Source of the DNA: Methanobacteriota archaeon
GTDB taxonomy: Archaea; Thermoplasmatota; Poseidoniia; Poseidoniales; Thalassarchaeaceae
Assembly (NCBI GenBank): GCA_002718995.2
Contig: PBGL02000017.1
Span: 1 to 35,489 of the forward strand
Direction of reading: 5' to 3'
Length of the DNA stretch: 35,489 nt
The position numbers were made by a program, and so were the translations under genes. A model generated the notes under the pieces. It searched no databases and had not been told where the DNA came from. It was given only the letters and a program-made list of their open reading frames with translations. Positions 8,165 through 15,398 of this stretch are shown here, one piece after another. How positions within the stretch are numbered: the first letter of the stretch is position 1; the number at the start of each line of letters is the position of its first letter.

Positions 8165-9372
8165 GGACTTCCCTCGCTTTCCGGGCGACCTAACTCCTGT
8201 TTATGATGTTCACCCATGGGTTGTTCCGGCTTCTCAACCACGTCAGGGGAGTCCTCTTCGGACATCGTCGGGTTTTCAAGTACTGCCAAGAAACGATTCT
8301 TTTCATCCTCAGAGCCCTCCATCTCTATGTCGATGGACAATGAACTAAGCCTCTTTCTAAGGTCAGGGCGTGTTTCCTGTTTGAGCAACTCTGCAGCTGT
8401 CTCTCTGAGCTCATCCCCACTGAGGACGATGGTCAGAAGGTCGATACACGCCTTACGCAGGTTGTAGTCCCTGTCCCGAGCCCCATCTATGATCATCTTA
8501 GTGACTCTAGGACTTTGCATATCCAGCCTCTTAAGGGCACCAATGGCAGATTTTCTCACCCCCGAGTCATCGTCCGACATTGCAACCTCGACGAGGATAG
8601 CAGCTATCCTGGGCTCAGAACCCGCCAGAGAGTTCAGCGTTCTTGCAGCATTTCTTCTGACCTCTTTGTCTTGATCCTCTAGGCACCAGCCGATCAAATC
8701 CCAAACTTCTGCACTAGACCTCGGTGCAAGGACTCTGAGTATCTTCGATGCCCTTCGCCTCAAGTCCTCGTCCTCTTCCCTGATCAGTTCATCAATGTGG
8801 ATGCAACCCGTTTCAGTCCAGCTCTCCGATGCCATCTTCAGGGCATCGAACGCATTGTCTCTGTGCACCTTCCTAATGTCCCTCAATTCTCTGCGGAGTA
8901 TTGTCTCACATCCAGACGGGAAGATTGGGGCCATCTTCTTCAGCGCTGTCATCGCCTCTTCTCGGACACCTAAATCGCCATCCATTAGCCTATCTGAGAG
9001 GCATTGCAGGAGCCCCTCATGTTTCCTCAACGAGAATGAGGGGAGCGAACTTAACCCAATGGCTCTGATTTCAGGATCATCGTCATCCAGGCACTCCAAC
9101 AGCACCGAATGAGCACCCTCTGTTTGGCTTTCCGAAACACGGTGCAGGGCCAGGATGCCATCCTTCCTTCTCGCGAATCCTCCTCCTACGGTCCTCGGTA
9201 ACTCTATCGTGCCTTTTGCCCCATTAGCAAGATCTATTATTTCAGACTCGGGAACCACTCTCCAAACTCCATCGGGAGGGAGTAATAGCCTGATATCGGC
9301 CTCGGCCTTTGATCTTCCTCTGGTAAGGGGGCGACCAGTCCTCGGGTCTCTTGCAATGTAATCTCGGGCCAC
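8161..9372 (-). CDS. HEAT-repeat protein
   Basis: The 403-aa protein has a ~60-residue N-terminal segment with its own character (Arg-rich, GVWRVVPESEIIDLANGAKG). About seven alpha-helical HEAT/PBS-lyase-type repeats follow between residues 70 and 335. The repeats show the familiar pattern of DxDxxVRxxAxxAL (DPEIRAIGLSSL, DKEVRRNAARTL, DSGVRKSAIGAL, DYNLRKACIDLL). An acidic, Pro/Glu-rich tail ends the protein. HEAT solenoids are protein-binding scaffolds, so the job is probably assembly or regulation, with no enzymatic motif seen. Translation starts at GTG 9372. A TATA-like element about 30 nt upstream suggests a leaderless transcript and makes this the first gene of a five-gene operon (HEAT, 94-aa protein, helicase, TusA-like, RibA). 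Confidence 0.88.
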   Translation of the reverse strand: MARDYIARDPRTGRPLTRGRSKAEADIRLLLPPDGVWRVVPESEIIDLANGAKGTIELPRTVGGGFARRKDGILALHRVSESQTEGAHSVLLECLDDDDPEIRAIGLSSLPSFSLRKHEGLLQCLSDRLMDGDLGVREEAMTALKKMAPIFPSGCETILRRELRDIRKVHRDNAFDALKMASESWTETGCIHIDELIREEDEDLRRRASKILRVLAPRSSAEVWDLIGWCLEDQDKEVRRNAARTLNSLAGSEPRIAAILVEVAMSDDDSGVRKSAIGALKRLDMQSPRVTKMIIDGARDRDYNLRKACIDLLTIVLSGDELRETAAELLKQETRPDLRKRLSSLSIDIEMEGSEDEKNRFLAVLENPTMSEEDSPDVVEKPEQPMGEHHKQELGRPESEGSP

Positions 9373-9398
9373 GTGCTCGCCCCGCGCATAGTGCCGAC

Positions 9399-9408
9399 AT
9401 TATTCAAC
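9399..9408 (-). promoter_or_regulatory. TATA-like box for the HEAT-repeat operon
   Basis: On the minus strand the sequence reads TTGAATAATG, centred about 31 nt before the GTG at 9372. This spacing would give a leaderless or nearly leaderless mRNA. It lies in the 98-bp divergent region shared with the DUF2240-like gene. Confidence 0.45.
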
Positions 9409-9438
9409 TGACTGACTAATCGTTCAGATTGCTAGGAA

Positions 9439-9447
9439 CATATTTTC
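9439..9447 (+). promoter_or_regulatory. TATA-like box for the DUF2240-like gene
   Basis: CATATTTTC is the strongest AT-rich box on the plus strand here. Transcription would begin about 25 nt downstream, at or next to the GTG at 9471. This supports that GTG as a leaderless start over the TTG at 9429, which lies upstream of the box. Confidence 0.45.
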
Positions 9448-9470
9448 AACCCCCTAGCGTGTATAGTGTC

Positions 9471-10049
9471 GTGATTGGCGAAGACTCGGGCGATGAGGTT
9501 CGTCGTTTCATCAACTTCAGTTTCTCTGGTTCCACAAGACCATACCTCTCCAGAGACGAGGTCGTGAGACTCTGGTCTCTGGAATTTCAGTGGTTCTCCC
9601 CTTCCGAGTCAACCGAGGTTCTCGAAAAAATGATTGAATCAGGATGGCTATTGCTGTCCGAACAAGGAGTGTCCCCCATCAGGGATATTGAAACATCCAT
9701 TCCGCCCCTTGGCTGGAGGCCGATATTGCGTAAACTCCTGAATCCCCCAGAACCCCCTTCTAAAATCTCCGAGCAAAAACCCGATGAAGCAACTCCAACG
9801 TCGGTAATAGTAGTAAAAAATACTGTAAAATCAGCCGAATATCCTGCTGACTGGGCAGAGGGGTCGATCCCATCCCTAATATCAATTATAGGTGAAAAAT
9901 CAGGACTCGATAGTAAAGAGGTTGTCAGAAGGGCCCAACGAAAGAGGAGAGCATTGGGGCACGTTACTCTCTGGATGTCATTAGCATTGGTCGCTAGAGA
10001 CCAAGGCCTAGAAATGTCTGTAATTGACGATATAATAGGGGAAAATTAG
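9471..10049 (+). CDS. DUF2240-like archaeal protein
   Basis: The reading frame can extend back to TTG 9429 (206 aa). I take GTG 9471 (192 aa) because a TATA-like box lies at 9439-9447. The block YLSRDEVVRLWSLEFQWFSP plus the following ESTEVLEKMIESGWLL resembles the core of archaeal DUF2240. In that family an (A/W)SLxxxWFSP segment precedes a helix that ends in a GLL-like turn, probably a winged-helix-type fold. A proline-rich linker (about 93-115) separates it from a C-terminal helical part with a basic patch (VVRRAQRKRRALG). No function is established for the family. The gene is convergent with the RND exporter, whose stop overlaps it by 4 nt. Confidence 0.65.
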   Translation: MIGEDSGDEVRRFINFSFSGSTRPYLSRDEVVRLWSLEFQWFSPSESTEVLEKMIESGWLLLSEQGVSPIRDIETSIPPLGWRPILRKLLNPPEPPSKISEQKPDEATPTSVIVVKNTVKSAEYPADWAEGSIPSLISIIGEKSGLDSKEVVRRAQRKRRALGHVTLWMSLALVARDQGLEMSVIDDIIGEN

Positions 10050-12595
10050 TCGCCATTGGCCGTTCTGACTTCTGCTGCAAGTAGCACAGGGAGTACGATC
10101 AGGGCCAAGATGAAAGAGAAAGCCACAGAGATCGAACTCACGACTCCGAAGTCCCTGATTACCGGAATCGGAGATAGCATCAGCACCAGGAATCCACAAA
10201 TCGTGGTGCCGGCAGACATCAGCAGGGCCGTACCCGTAGTTGCGTACATGTCTCTCATTGCCTTCCAGACTCCCATCCCCTTCTCCCTATTGGTCTCGAA
10301 ACTTCTCCAAACATGTATTGAGTAGTCAATTCCCAGTCCAATAGTCAGAGCTGTAATCATGATAGTCAGAACGTTCCAGTTTAGTCCTAGCGTGGCCATA
10401 GATCCAACCACCCATGCCCCTGCTAGGCCAACTGGTAAAATTACGACAAGTGATTGCCCAAGCCTCCTAGTTAGCAAGAAAAGCACCAATATTGAAACAA
10501 GCAAGCTAATTCCAGTCGACTCAATTTGAGAGACCACTAAGCCTGCAAGAATTCCATCTATCATCACAACGTCCCCTGTCGCATATGCTCTACAGTCAAT
10601 CAACCCATCCCCATCTTCAATGAGGCTGGCTTGATGTTTGAAAATCTCCGAGACCCTTGCGGAGTCCTCGCTGTTTCTCGCCACTACGTCTATGCTCATT
10701 TTCAGGTATAGTAGTCCACTGCCGTCCTTAGTGAGCGCCACATGGCCGGAGACTCTCTCGGACCAGCTCTCTCCACGGAGTGGGTCCCCCGTCGAGTCAT
10801 TGGCCAAGAGGGACCCTATGGCCGCTGAGATATCTCCTTCTTCGAAGCCATCTGTGATGTCTAACTCCCCCTCAAAAATTCCCAGATGGTAAGTTTCTCC
10901 GAAGGATTGGTCATTCTCAACCGCATCTCTGAGAATCGGATATAGGCCGTCGTACGAAGGCCTGTCAGAAGTAGTACTACTGGGATTGACCACTTCCGGT
11001 ATTCCAGAAATCCGCGTGTCTAAGAAATCTAGCCCTCTCAAAATGTCTCTTTCATTTGTCAGGGAAGAAGCTCCTTCGCTAGGCTCAATTATGATGTCAA
11101 CAGACTTCCAAGCCGCTGCTTCATAGGAATCGTAAATGTCCTGTCTCACCTGCATCACCTCCATCTCATCTTCAGATAGGAAGTCAGTCAATTCGAAACT
11201 AGTGTCCAACTCCATTACTGCCACTACCACTGAGCCTGTGGTCAGGGCAGCTACAGCCAGCATTACCCATACAGCGTTCTTTCTTTGGAATTCTGTAACG
11301 CTGGAAGCAGTCTTCTCAAGCTGGAGCCCCCCTCCCGTATTGTTGCCGACGCCCCTCTCCGCAACAATATGAGTGGCGCCCACGGTCACTGTACTGGCGA
11401 TGAATGCAGATACAACCCCAAGCGCTAGAGTAATTCCAAACGTCCTGAGTGGAGGAAGTGGTGAAAGTGAGTTTGAAAGGAAGGCGAATACTGTCGTAAT
11501 GACGGCGAGAGTCAATGCCATCCTCAGCGATGAAAAAGATTCCACCCAAGCCTCTGCAGCTGTCTTCTTTACCTTCCTGGCCTTTTCATAACCTCTTTGC
11601 AGATGGATCGAGTAGTCTATCCCGAGACCCAAAACAACAGGTGCAACGGCAACCTCGAGTATTGAGAAACGCATCCCCATTAATGTGATCGTCCCATAAG
11701 TCCAGATCAGGGCTGCAGTTAGACTCAGTAGTGGTGCAGCCACCATCATGAATGATCTGAATGCTAGGGCCAAGACGGCAACCACCACTGCAATTGAAAT
11801 CAGGAAAAGCCAAACCATCTCATCTAGAGTCGTATCGTTAATGTCGCTACTGATCAAGTCATCAGAAATAACTCCGTAATTCAGGCCATCCGAGCCTCCA
11901 TCACGTAACGAACTCCTGATGTTTTGTGCCAGCTCCTCTCTGATTTCTCTGTCTATTTCGCCATCTAATTCAATCACCCAGAGGGTGCTGGACGCCCTTG
12001 GCGTGGGGTCCCCGGTACCCTCCTCGAGCCACTCGCACACGTGCTCATATTGGAAGTCTTCATGCAACATTGCAGATGAGGCGAACGAAGCCGCGGAAAT
12101 CGCTCTGTCATCTCCGACTGCATCTATGCATGTCTCGTTGTCCGATACTAGGCTGTTCAAGATAGCCGACCAGTCGTTGAAACTCGCAATTCCACCACTT
12201 TCTAGATCTCTCTCTATTATGGCCCTATTCACAACATCGGCAGCATTTACATGAGCGTGAATCCCCCCTTCCTCGGCCGTTAAAGAATCAATCATTTCCA
12301 TGTCATTTAGCAATGCATGTAGTAAGTTAACTTCCAGAATATTGCCTCCGTCTTCACTCGGGCTAACATGAACGTATATTCTGTGTCCCGTGGGCGGAAT
12401 TAGCGAGTCGACCCTTTCCTGGGCTACGTCGGAGGGCGTTTGAGGCGAGAATGAGTCTAGATCAGTTGTGAAACTGGGGAGGGGAGTCACCACGCTGACC
12501 ATAAATCCAGTTAGCAGGATACTGATTACCAATGCGGGTAGGGCCATTTTCTCAAACATCTCGGCAAGTCCCGAATCGCGTCCCGCCCCCTCCAT
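10046..12595 (-). CDS. RND-superfamily exporter (MMPL / Patched-like)
   Basis: This 849-aa integral membrane protein has the duplicated RND plan. TM1 is at about residues 16-38, followed by an extracytoplasmic domain to ~258 and a bundle of five helices (~260-410). A second half then repeats TM (~441-462), outer domain (~463-690) and five helices to the C terminus. Each half carries the GxxxD-type proton-relay motif of MMPL/SSD proteins (GLGIDYSIH), with Asp327 and Asp757. Such proteins use the proton gradient to move lipids, hopanoids or hydrophobic molecules outward; the substrate cannot be read from sequence. The ATG at 12595 is preceded by a TATA-like TAAGTTAAAC about 29 nt upstream. The gene diverges from rpoL and is paralogous to the exporter at 19507-22725. 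Confidence 0.92.
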   Translation of the reverse strand: MEGAGRDSGLAEMFEKMALPALVISILLTGFMVSVVTPLPSFTTDLDSFSPQTPSDVAQERVDSLIPPTGHRIYVHVSPSEDGGNILEVNLLHALLNDMEMIDSLTAEEGGIHAHVNAADVVNRAIIERDLESGGIASFNDWSAILNSLVSDNETCIDAVGDDRAISAASFASSAMLHEDFQYEHVCEWLEEGTGDPTPRASSTLWVIELDGEIDREIREELAQNIRSSLRDGGSDGLNYGVISDDLISSDINDTTLDEMVWLFLISIAVVVAVLALAFRSFMMVAAPLLSLTAALIWTYGTITLMGMRFSILEVAVAPVVLGLGIDYSIHLQRGYEKARKVKKTAAEAWVESFSSLRMALTLAVITTVFAFLSNSLSPLPPLRTFGITLALGVVSAFIASTVTVGATHIVAERGVGNNTGGGLQLEKTASSVTEFQRKNAVWVMLAVAALTTGSVVVAVMELDTSFELTDFLSEDEMEVMQVRQDIYDSYEAAAWKSVDIIIEPSEGASSLTNERDILRGLDFLDTRISGIPEVVNPSSTTSDRPSYDGLYPILRDAVENDQSFGETYHLGIFEGELDITDGFEEGDISAAIGSLLANDSTGDPLRGESWSERVSGHVALTKDGSGLLYLKMSIDVVARNSEDSARVSEIFKHQASLIEDGDGLIDCRAYATGDVVMIDGILAGLVVSQIESTGISLLVSILVLFLLTRRLGQSLVVILPVGLAGAWVVGSMATLGLNWNVLTIMITALTIGLGIDYSIHVWRSFETNREKGMGVWKAMRDMYATTGTALLMSAGTTICGFLVLMLSPIPVIRDFGVVSSISVAFSFILALIVLPVLLAAEVRTANGD

Positions 12596-12618
12596 GCCAT
12601 ACCGCCAAACAATACAGT

Positions 12619-12628
12619 GTTTAACTTA
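12619..12628 (-). promoter_or_regulatory. TATA-like box for the RND exporter
   Basis: The minus strand reads TAAGTTAAAC centred about 29 nt before the ATG at 12595. This is the spacing expected for a leaderless archaeal transcript. Confidence 0.4.
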
Positions 12629-12637
12629 GGCTCACTT

Positions 12638-12655
12638 TGGGCCCCATAGGGCCCA
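12638..12655. other. Perfect inverted repeat in the exporter/rpoL divergent region
   Basis: TGGGCCC, a four-base CATA spacer, and GGGCCCA form a perfect 7-bp inverted repeat. It sits just upstream of the exporter TATA-like box and about 50 nt before rpoL. It could be an operator for a dimeric regulator or an RNA hairpin; nothing in the sequence decides between these. Confidence 0.5.
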
Positions 12656-12703
12656 CAACTGTATGAAAGCCCTCAAAAGGGGGCGGCCGGTCGCCCGGTC
12701 GAC

Positions 12704-12961
12704 ATGTCCATCAAGGTTCTAATGAATGAAGGCCCAGAACTCCGAGTTAGGATTAGCGGGGAGAGTCATACTACCCTGCAACTTTTCCGCTCCAGACTGA
12801 ATGACAATTCCAGTGTCGAATATGCAAACTTCTTCCAGAAGCACCCCGATTTGGATGAGCCGGAGCTGTATGTCCGGGCAGTTAAGGGAAAGAGTGCTGA
12901 GAAGGTTTTCAGAGACCTCTGCTCCGGTATTTCCAAGGAGTTCTCCGGGCTAAAGCTCTGA
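12704..12961 (+). CDS. rpoL: DNA-directed RNA polymerase subunit L (Rpb11-like)
   Basis: RpoL pairs with RpoD to form the alpha-like assembly platform of archaeal RNA polymerase. The 85-aa sequence fits the family from end to end. It opens with a beta strand (IKVLMNEGPELRVRISGESH), then THT-like ligand residues (HTTLQLFRSRLND). The conserved VEYANFFQKHPDLDEPELYVRA block matches the family's VEFAxYxxxHPLxxxPxxxIRT, and a C-terminal helix completes the dimer interface. The ATG at 12704 begins at the first conserved strand. The truD gene starts 5 nt after the rpoL stop, so the two are cotranscribed. The call rests on pattern recognition across the whole short protein. Confidence 0.92.
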   Translation: MSIKVLMNEGPELRVRISGESHTTLQLFRSRLNDNSSVEYANFFQKHPDLDEPELYVRAVKGKSAEKVFRDLCSGISKEFSGLKL

Positions 12962-12966
12962 CGCCC

Positions 12967-14382
12967 GTGGGCGGTGAGAGTTTGGATAACCTAGAGATTG
13001 AGAAGTCATTGGGCTTAGTCGGCTGGTCTATTGAAGACGACGGCGTCGGAGGCCTCCTCAAAGTCAGAGTGGAGGATTTCAGGGTTGAGGAGGTTTCTAG
13101 GGTCCCCGCCCTTGACCCGAAGGGCAGATTCACGGTTGCAAGAGTAACTCTCCATAATTGGGAAACTAACAGGCTACTGAATAGACTGGCCAAGTCATGC
13201 AGCATTAGCCGGAATAGAATATTTGCTTCAGGACTCAAGGATAAGAGGGCCGTCACCACGCAGATTTTAGTCATCGATGCCCCTCAGAAGAGAGTATCCG
13301 AAGTCTCCATTCCAGATTGTGAGATAGAAATCTTGGGACGCACTCATCAAAAGGTCGGAATGAGTGATCACGATGGCAATAGATTCACCATTACTGTACG
13401 TGGATGTTGTCACCCCGATGGCTCTCCGATGGATGGAAAGGAGGCGCTAATGAGAGTCCAGAGGATCCGTAAGGGACTTGGAGATAATCTGGGTGCCGAC
13501 GTTTTCCCCAACTGGATAGGCCCCCAACGTTTTGGATCCAATAGGCCAGTAACTCCAATGGTTGGCAGGGCAGTTGTGGAGGACGATTACGAAAGAGCTG
13601 TGGACCTTTACTTGGGGATGGCAGGAAATAGATCCGGCGAAGAAACTGCGTCGTTTAGAAAAATGTGGAGAGAAACAAGGGATTCGAAGAACTGCCTGGA
13701 AATAATCCCAAAGCATCTTGGGTATGAAAGAGACATACTAAACAAGTTGTCCGAAGATGACTCAGACTGGCTTGGCGCATTCAAGTCCCTCCCTCATTCA
13801 TTGCAACTACTCACAATACACTCTTTGCAGTCTTTAGCATTCAATCACGCCTTGTCTCGCCGACTTTCCTCTGGTTTGAGCCTAATTGAGCCCATGGTGG
13901 GAGACATTGTTGCCCCTCTGAAGACAAATGGGAGAATCGACGTTTCAAAGATGGCATATGTCAGTGATACAAATCTGGACAGGTGCAGGAGGAACTGCAG
14001 CCTAGGCCGACTTTCCCTCACCGGCCCACTCCCTGGCAACACTCCAAATCTTGCAGAGGAGGAGCCAGGATTGGTCGAGAGGCAGGCCCTAATTGACACA
14101 GAATTGGAATTTACCGATTGGAACGTAAAGAGGATACCAAGACTGTCATCCTCAGGAACCAGAAGACCATTGTGCGTACCCTTCTCCGATTTTTCCGTTG
14201 AAGAGGCGACCGAGATTCCCCCTTCAGCCGAAGTTTCCAAGCGATGGGAGGAGCAACCCTCGGCCGGCGAAAGGTGGAATCCATTGGGGGCTTCGCTAAG
14301 ACTCTCCTTCACATTGCCACCCGGGACTTATGCAACGGTCCTGATGAGGGAGTTCATGAGGTCCCCACTGGATCACTACTGA
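12967..14382 (+). CDS. truD: tRNA pseudouridine synthase TruD (tRNA U13)
   Basis: TruD converts U13 of certain tRNAs to pseudouridine. The catalytic motif FASGLKDKRAVTTQ is present with Asp92 as nucleophile. Upstream lies the VEDFRVEEVSR segment that opens TruD proteins (about 35-45). NWIGPQRFGSNRPVTPMVGR (about 181-200) is the family's conserved N-x-x-G-xQRFG block, and a GTYATVLMREFM-like segment ends the protein. The TruD insertion domain occupies the middle. At 471 aa the length is normal for archaeal TruD. Translation starts at GTG 12967, five nt after rpoL. It converges with the aEF-1beta gene, whose stop is adjacent (14382/14383). Confidence 0.95.
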   Translation: MGGESLDNLEIEKSLGLVGWSIEDDGVGGLLKVRVEDFRVEEVSRVPALDPKGRFTVARVTLHNWETNRLLNRLAKSCSISRNRIFASGLKDKRAVTTQILVIDAPQKRVSEVSIPDCEIEILGRTHQKVGMSDHDGNRFTITVRGCCHPDGSPMDGKEALMRVQRIRKGLGDNLGADVFPNWIGPQRFGSNRPVTPMVGRAVVEDDYERAVDLYLGMAGNRSGEETASFRKMWRETRDSKNCLEIIPKHLGYERDILNKLSEDDSDWLGAFKSLPHSLQLLTIHSLQSLAFNHALSRRLSSGLSLIEPMVGDIVAPLKTNGRIDVSKMAYVSDTNLDRCRRNCSLGRLSLTGPLPGNTPNLAEEEPGLVERQALIDTELEFTDWNVKRIPRLSSSGTRRPLCVPFSDFSVEEATEIPPSAEVSKRWEEQPSAGERWNPLGASLRLSFTLPPGTYATVLMREFMRSPLDHY

Positions 14383-14649
14383 TCACAGTCTGCCCATCTC
14401 TAAGGTTTCTATCTGACCAATGAGGTCATCAGTACCACGTACCTTGTCCTCGAACATGTCAACGGTACCCTCTCCGTCCTCCAGAACGGCTTGAATCTCA
14501 ATAAACATCATTCCAAAAGCGAGTGGCTTGATCTCTGACATCTGCACTTCAGGAAGCTCATTAATCGCAGCAGAGATTCCCTCATAGTCAGGACTTCCTT
14601 CGTCCGGTTGGTCCAGGGTTACCTTATACTTCACAACAACATGCCCCAT
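14383..14649 (-). CDS. Translation elongation factor 1-beta (aEF-1beta)
   Basis: This 88-aa protein is the archaeal nucleotide-exchange factor for aEF-1alpha, restoring the GTP form after tRNA delivery. It matches the C-terminal exchange domain of eukaryotic eEF1B: a first beta strand (VVVKYKVTLDQP), a helix (YEGISAAINELPE), the KPLAFGMMFIEIQAVLED core and an ending like IETLEMGRL. I place the start at ATG 14649, which has a GAGAGGG site seven nt upstream; a TTG two codons earlier is possible. The upstream gene, 12 nt away, is a 55-aa zinc ribbon, a pairing also seen in haloarchaea. Confidence 0.92.
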   Translation of the reverse strand: MGHVVVKYKVTLDQPDEGSPDYEGISAAINELPEVQMSEIKPLAFGMMFIEIQAVLEDGEGTVDMFEDKVRGTDDLIGQIETLEMGRL

Positions 14650-14661
14650 TTTCAATCCCTC

Positions 14662-14829
14662 TCAAGGTCCCTGAAATCCGCATTCAGCGCATACATATGC
14701 CACGCCTTGAAGGCGACACTGCCTGCTCCTACCGATTGAGTAGCCACAATCCGGGCACGGGAATGATGTACTTCTGGCATCCACAAGAGGCATTCCAGAC
14801 GCGGCACATGTGGTAGCTCTAGCTGACAT
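14662..14829 (-). CDS. 55-aa zinc-ribbon protein (HVO_2753-like, aEF-1beta partner gene)
   Basis: Translating the minus strand from ATG 14829 gives 55 residues with eight-residue-spaced metal knuckles. They are a TCAASG start (Cys8), FPCPDCGYSIGR (Cys25, Cys28), QCRLQ (Cys38) and YVCAECGFQGP (Cys47, Cys50). The closing CGFQGP and the central CPDCG are hallmarks of a widespread archaeal double zinc-ribbon family, of which haloarchaeal HVO_2753 is a member. A GGTGA site lies six nt before the ATG. A longer open frame at 14652-14858 covers the same DNA in another frame but has no family features, so I regard it as spurious. The aEF-1beta gene follows 12 nt downstream. A role in translation or RNA binding is inferred from this conserved pairing. 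Confidence 0.88.
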   Translation of the reverse strand: MSARATTCAASGMPLVDARSTSFPCPDCGYSIGRSRQCRLQGVAYVCAECGFQGP

Positions 14830-14886
14830 CTCAGTTCACCGATGGGGCGGCGAGCCACCTCCCCTTTTTAGCGTTGACCGAGGACT

Positions 14887-15396
14887 ATGACGACGCCTCC
14901 CATCAGTTCAAACGCGAATGCCCCTTCTGGCATTCGAGGGTATATGTCAGAAGAGGAGTTGCCATTGAATGGCGAGCAAGCAGATTTGGACTCATACATT
15001 ACCGACGAGGGAGGCATATGGAGCCTCAGGCAGATCGAGAAGGTCAGGGGATGGAATAACATAGAGTACGGCGCAGGGCTATCTGGAAAAAATACCCCCT
15101 CAACCGGATTGTCTATGAATCGGGCGTACATACCTCCGGGAGGAATAGCAAAGGCCCATATCCACGTCGATTTTGATGTTATGATTTATCTCCTGAAAGG
15201 GAGCGTTAGGCACGAATATGGCCCAGGATGTAGAAATTCAGTAGTACATAGCGAAGGTGACATGTTCTACATTGAACCGGGCCTTCCGCATGAGGTATTC
15301 AATTGCTCTGAAACTGAATGGGTTCATGCCGTAGTTTCAAGATCGGATGCTTCGGAGTGGCAGAATATCATACCCTATGACAGGAACTCCGAGTAA
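14887..15396 (+). CDS. Cupin-domain protein
   Basis: The 169-aa protein is a single cupin barrel. Motif 1 is GGIAKAHIHVDFD followed by YLLKG, giving His91 and His93; the usual glutamate position is Asp97. Motif 2 is EGDMFYIEPGLPHEVFN with His135 and Asn139. These residues would bind one divalent metal. Cupins range from dioxygenases and isomerases to simple sugar or metabolite sensors, and this one cannot be assigned further. The first ~40 residues are less structured, so an internal ATG at 14944 is an alternative start. It is divergent from the zinc-ribbon gene and convergent with the rRNA methyltransferase, whose stop lies 2 nt beyond its own. Confidence 0.85.
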   Translation: MTTPPISSNANAPSGIRGYMSEEELPLNGEQADLDSYITDEGGIWSLRQIEKVRGWNNIEYGAGLSGKNTPSTGLSMNRAYIPPGGIAKAHIHVDFDVMIYLLKGSVRHEYGPGCRNSVVHSEGDMFYIEPGLPHEVFNCSETEWVHAVVSRSDASEWQNIIPYDRNSE

Positions 15397-15398
15397 TC

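Noticed and set aside
14652-14858. 68-aa minus-strand frame upstream of aEF-1beta
   Set aside because: It overlaps the clear 55-aa zinc ribbon in another frame and has no recognisable features or good ribosome-binding site.
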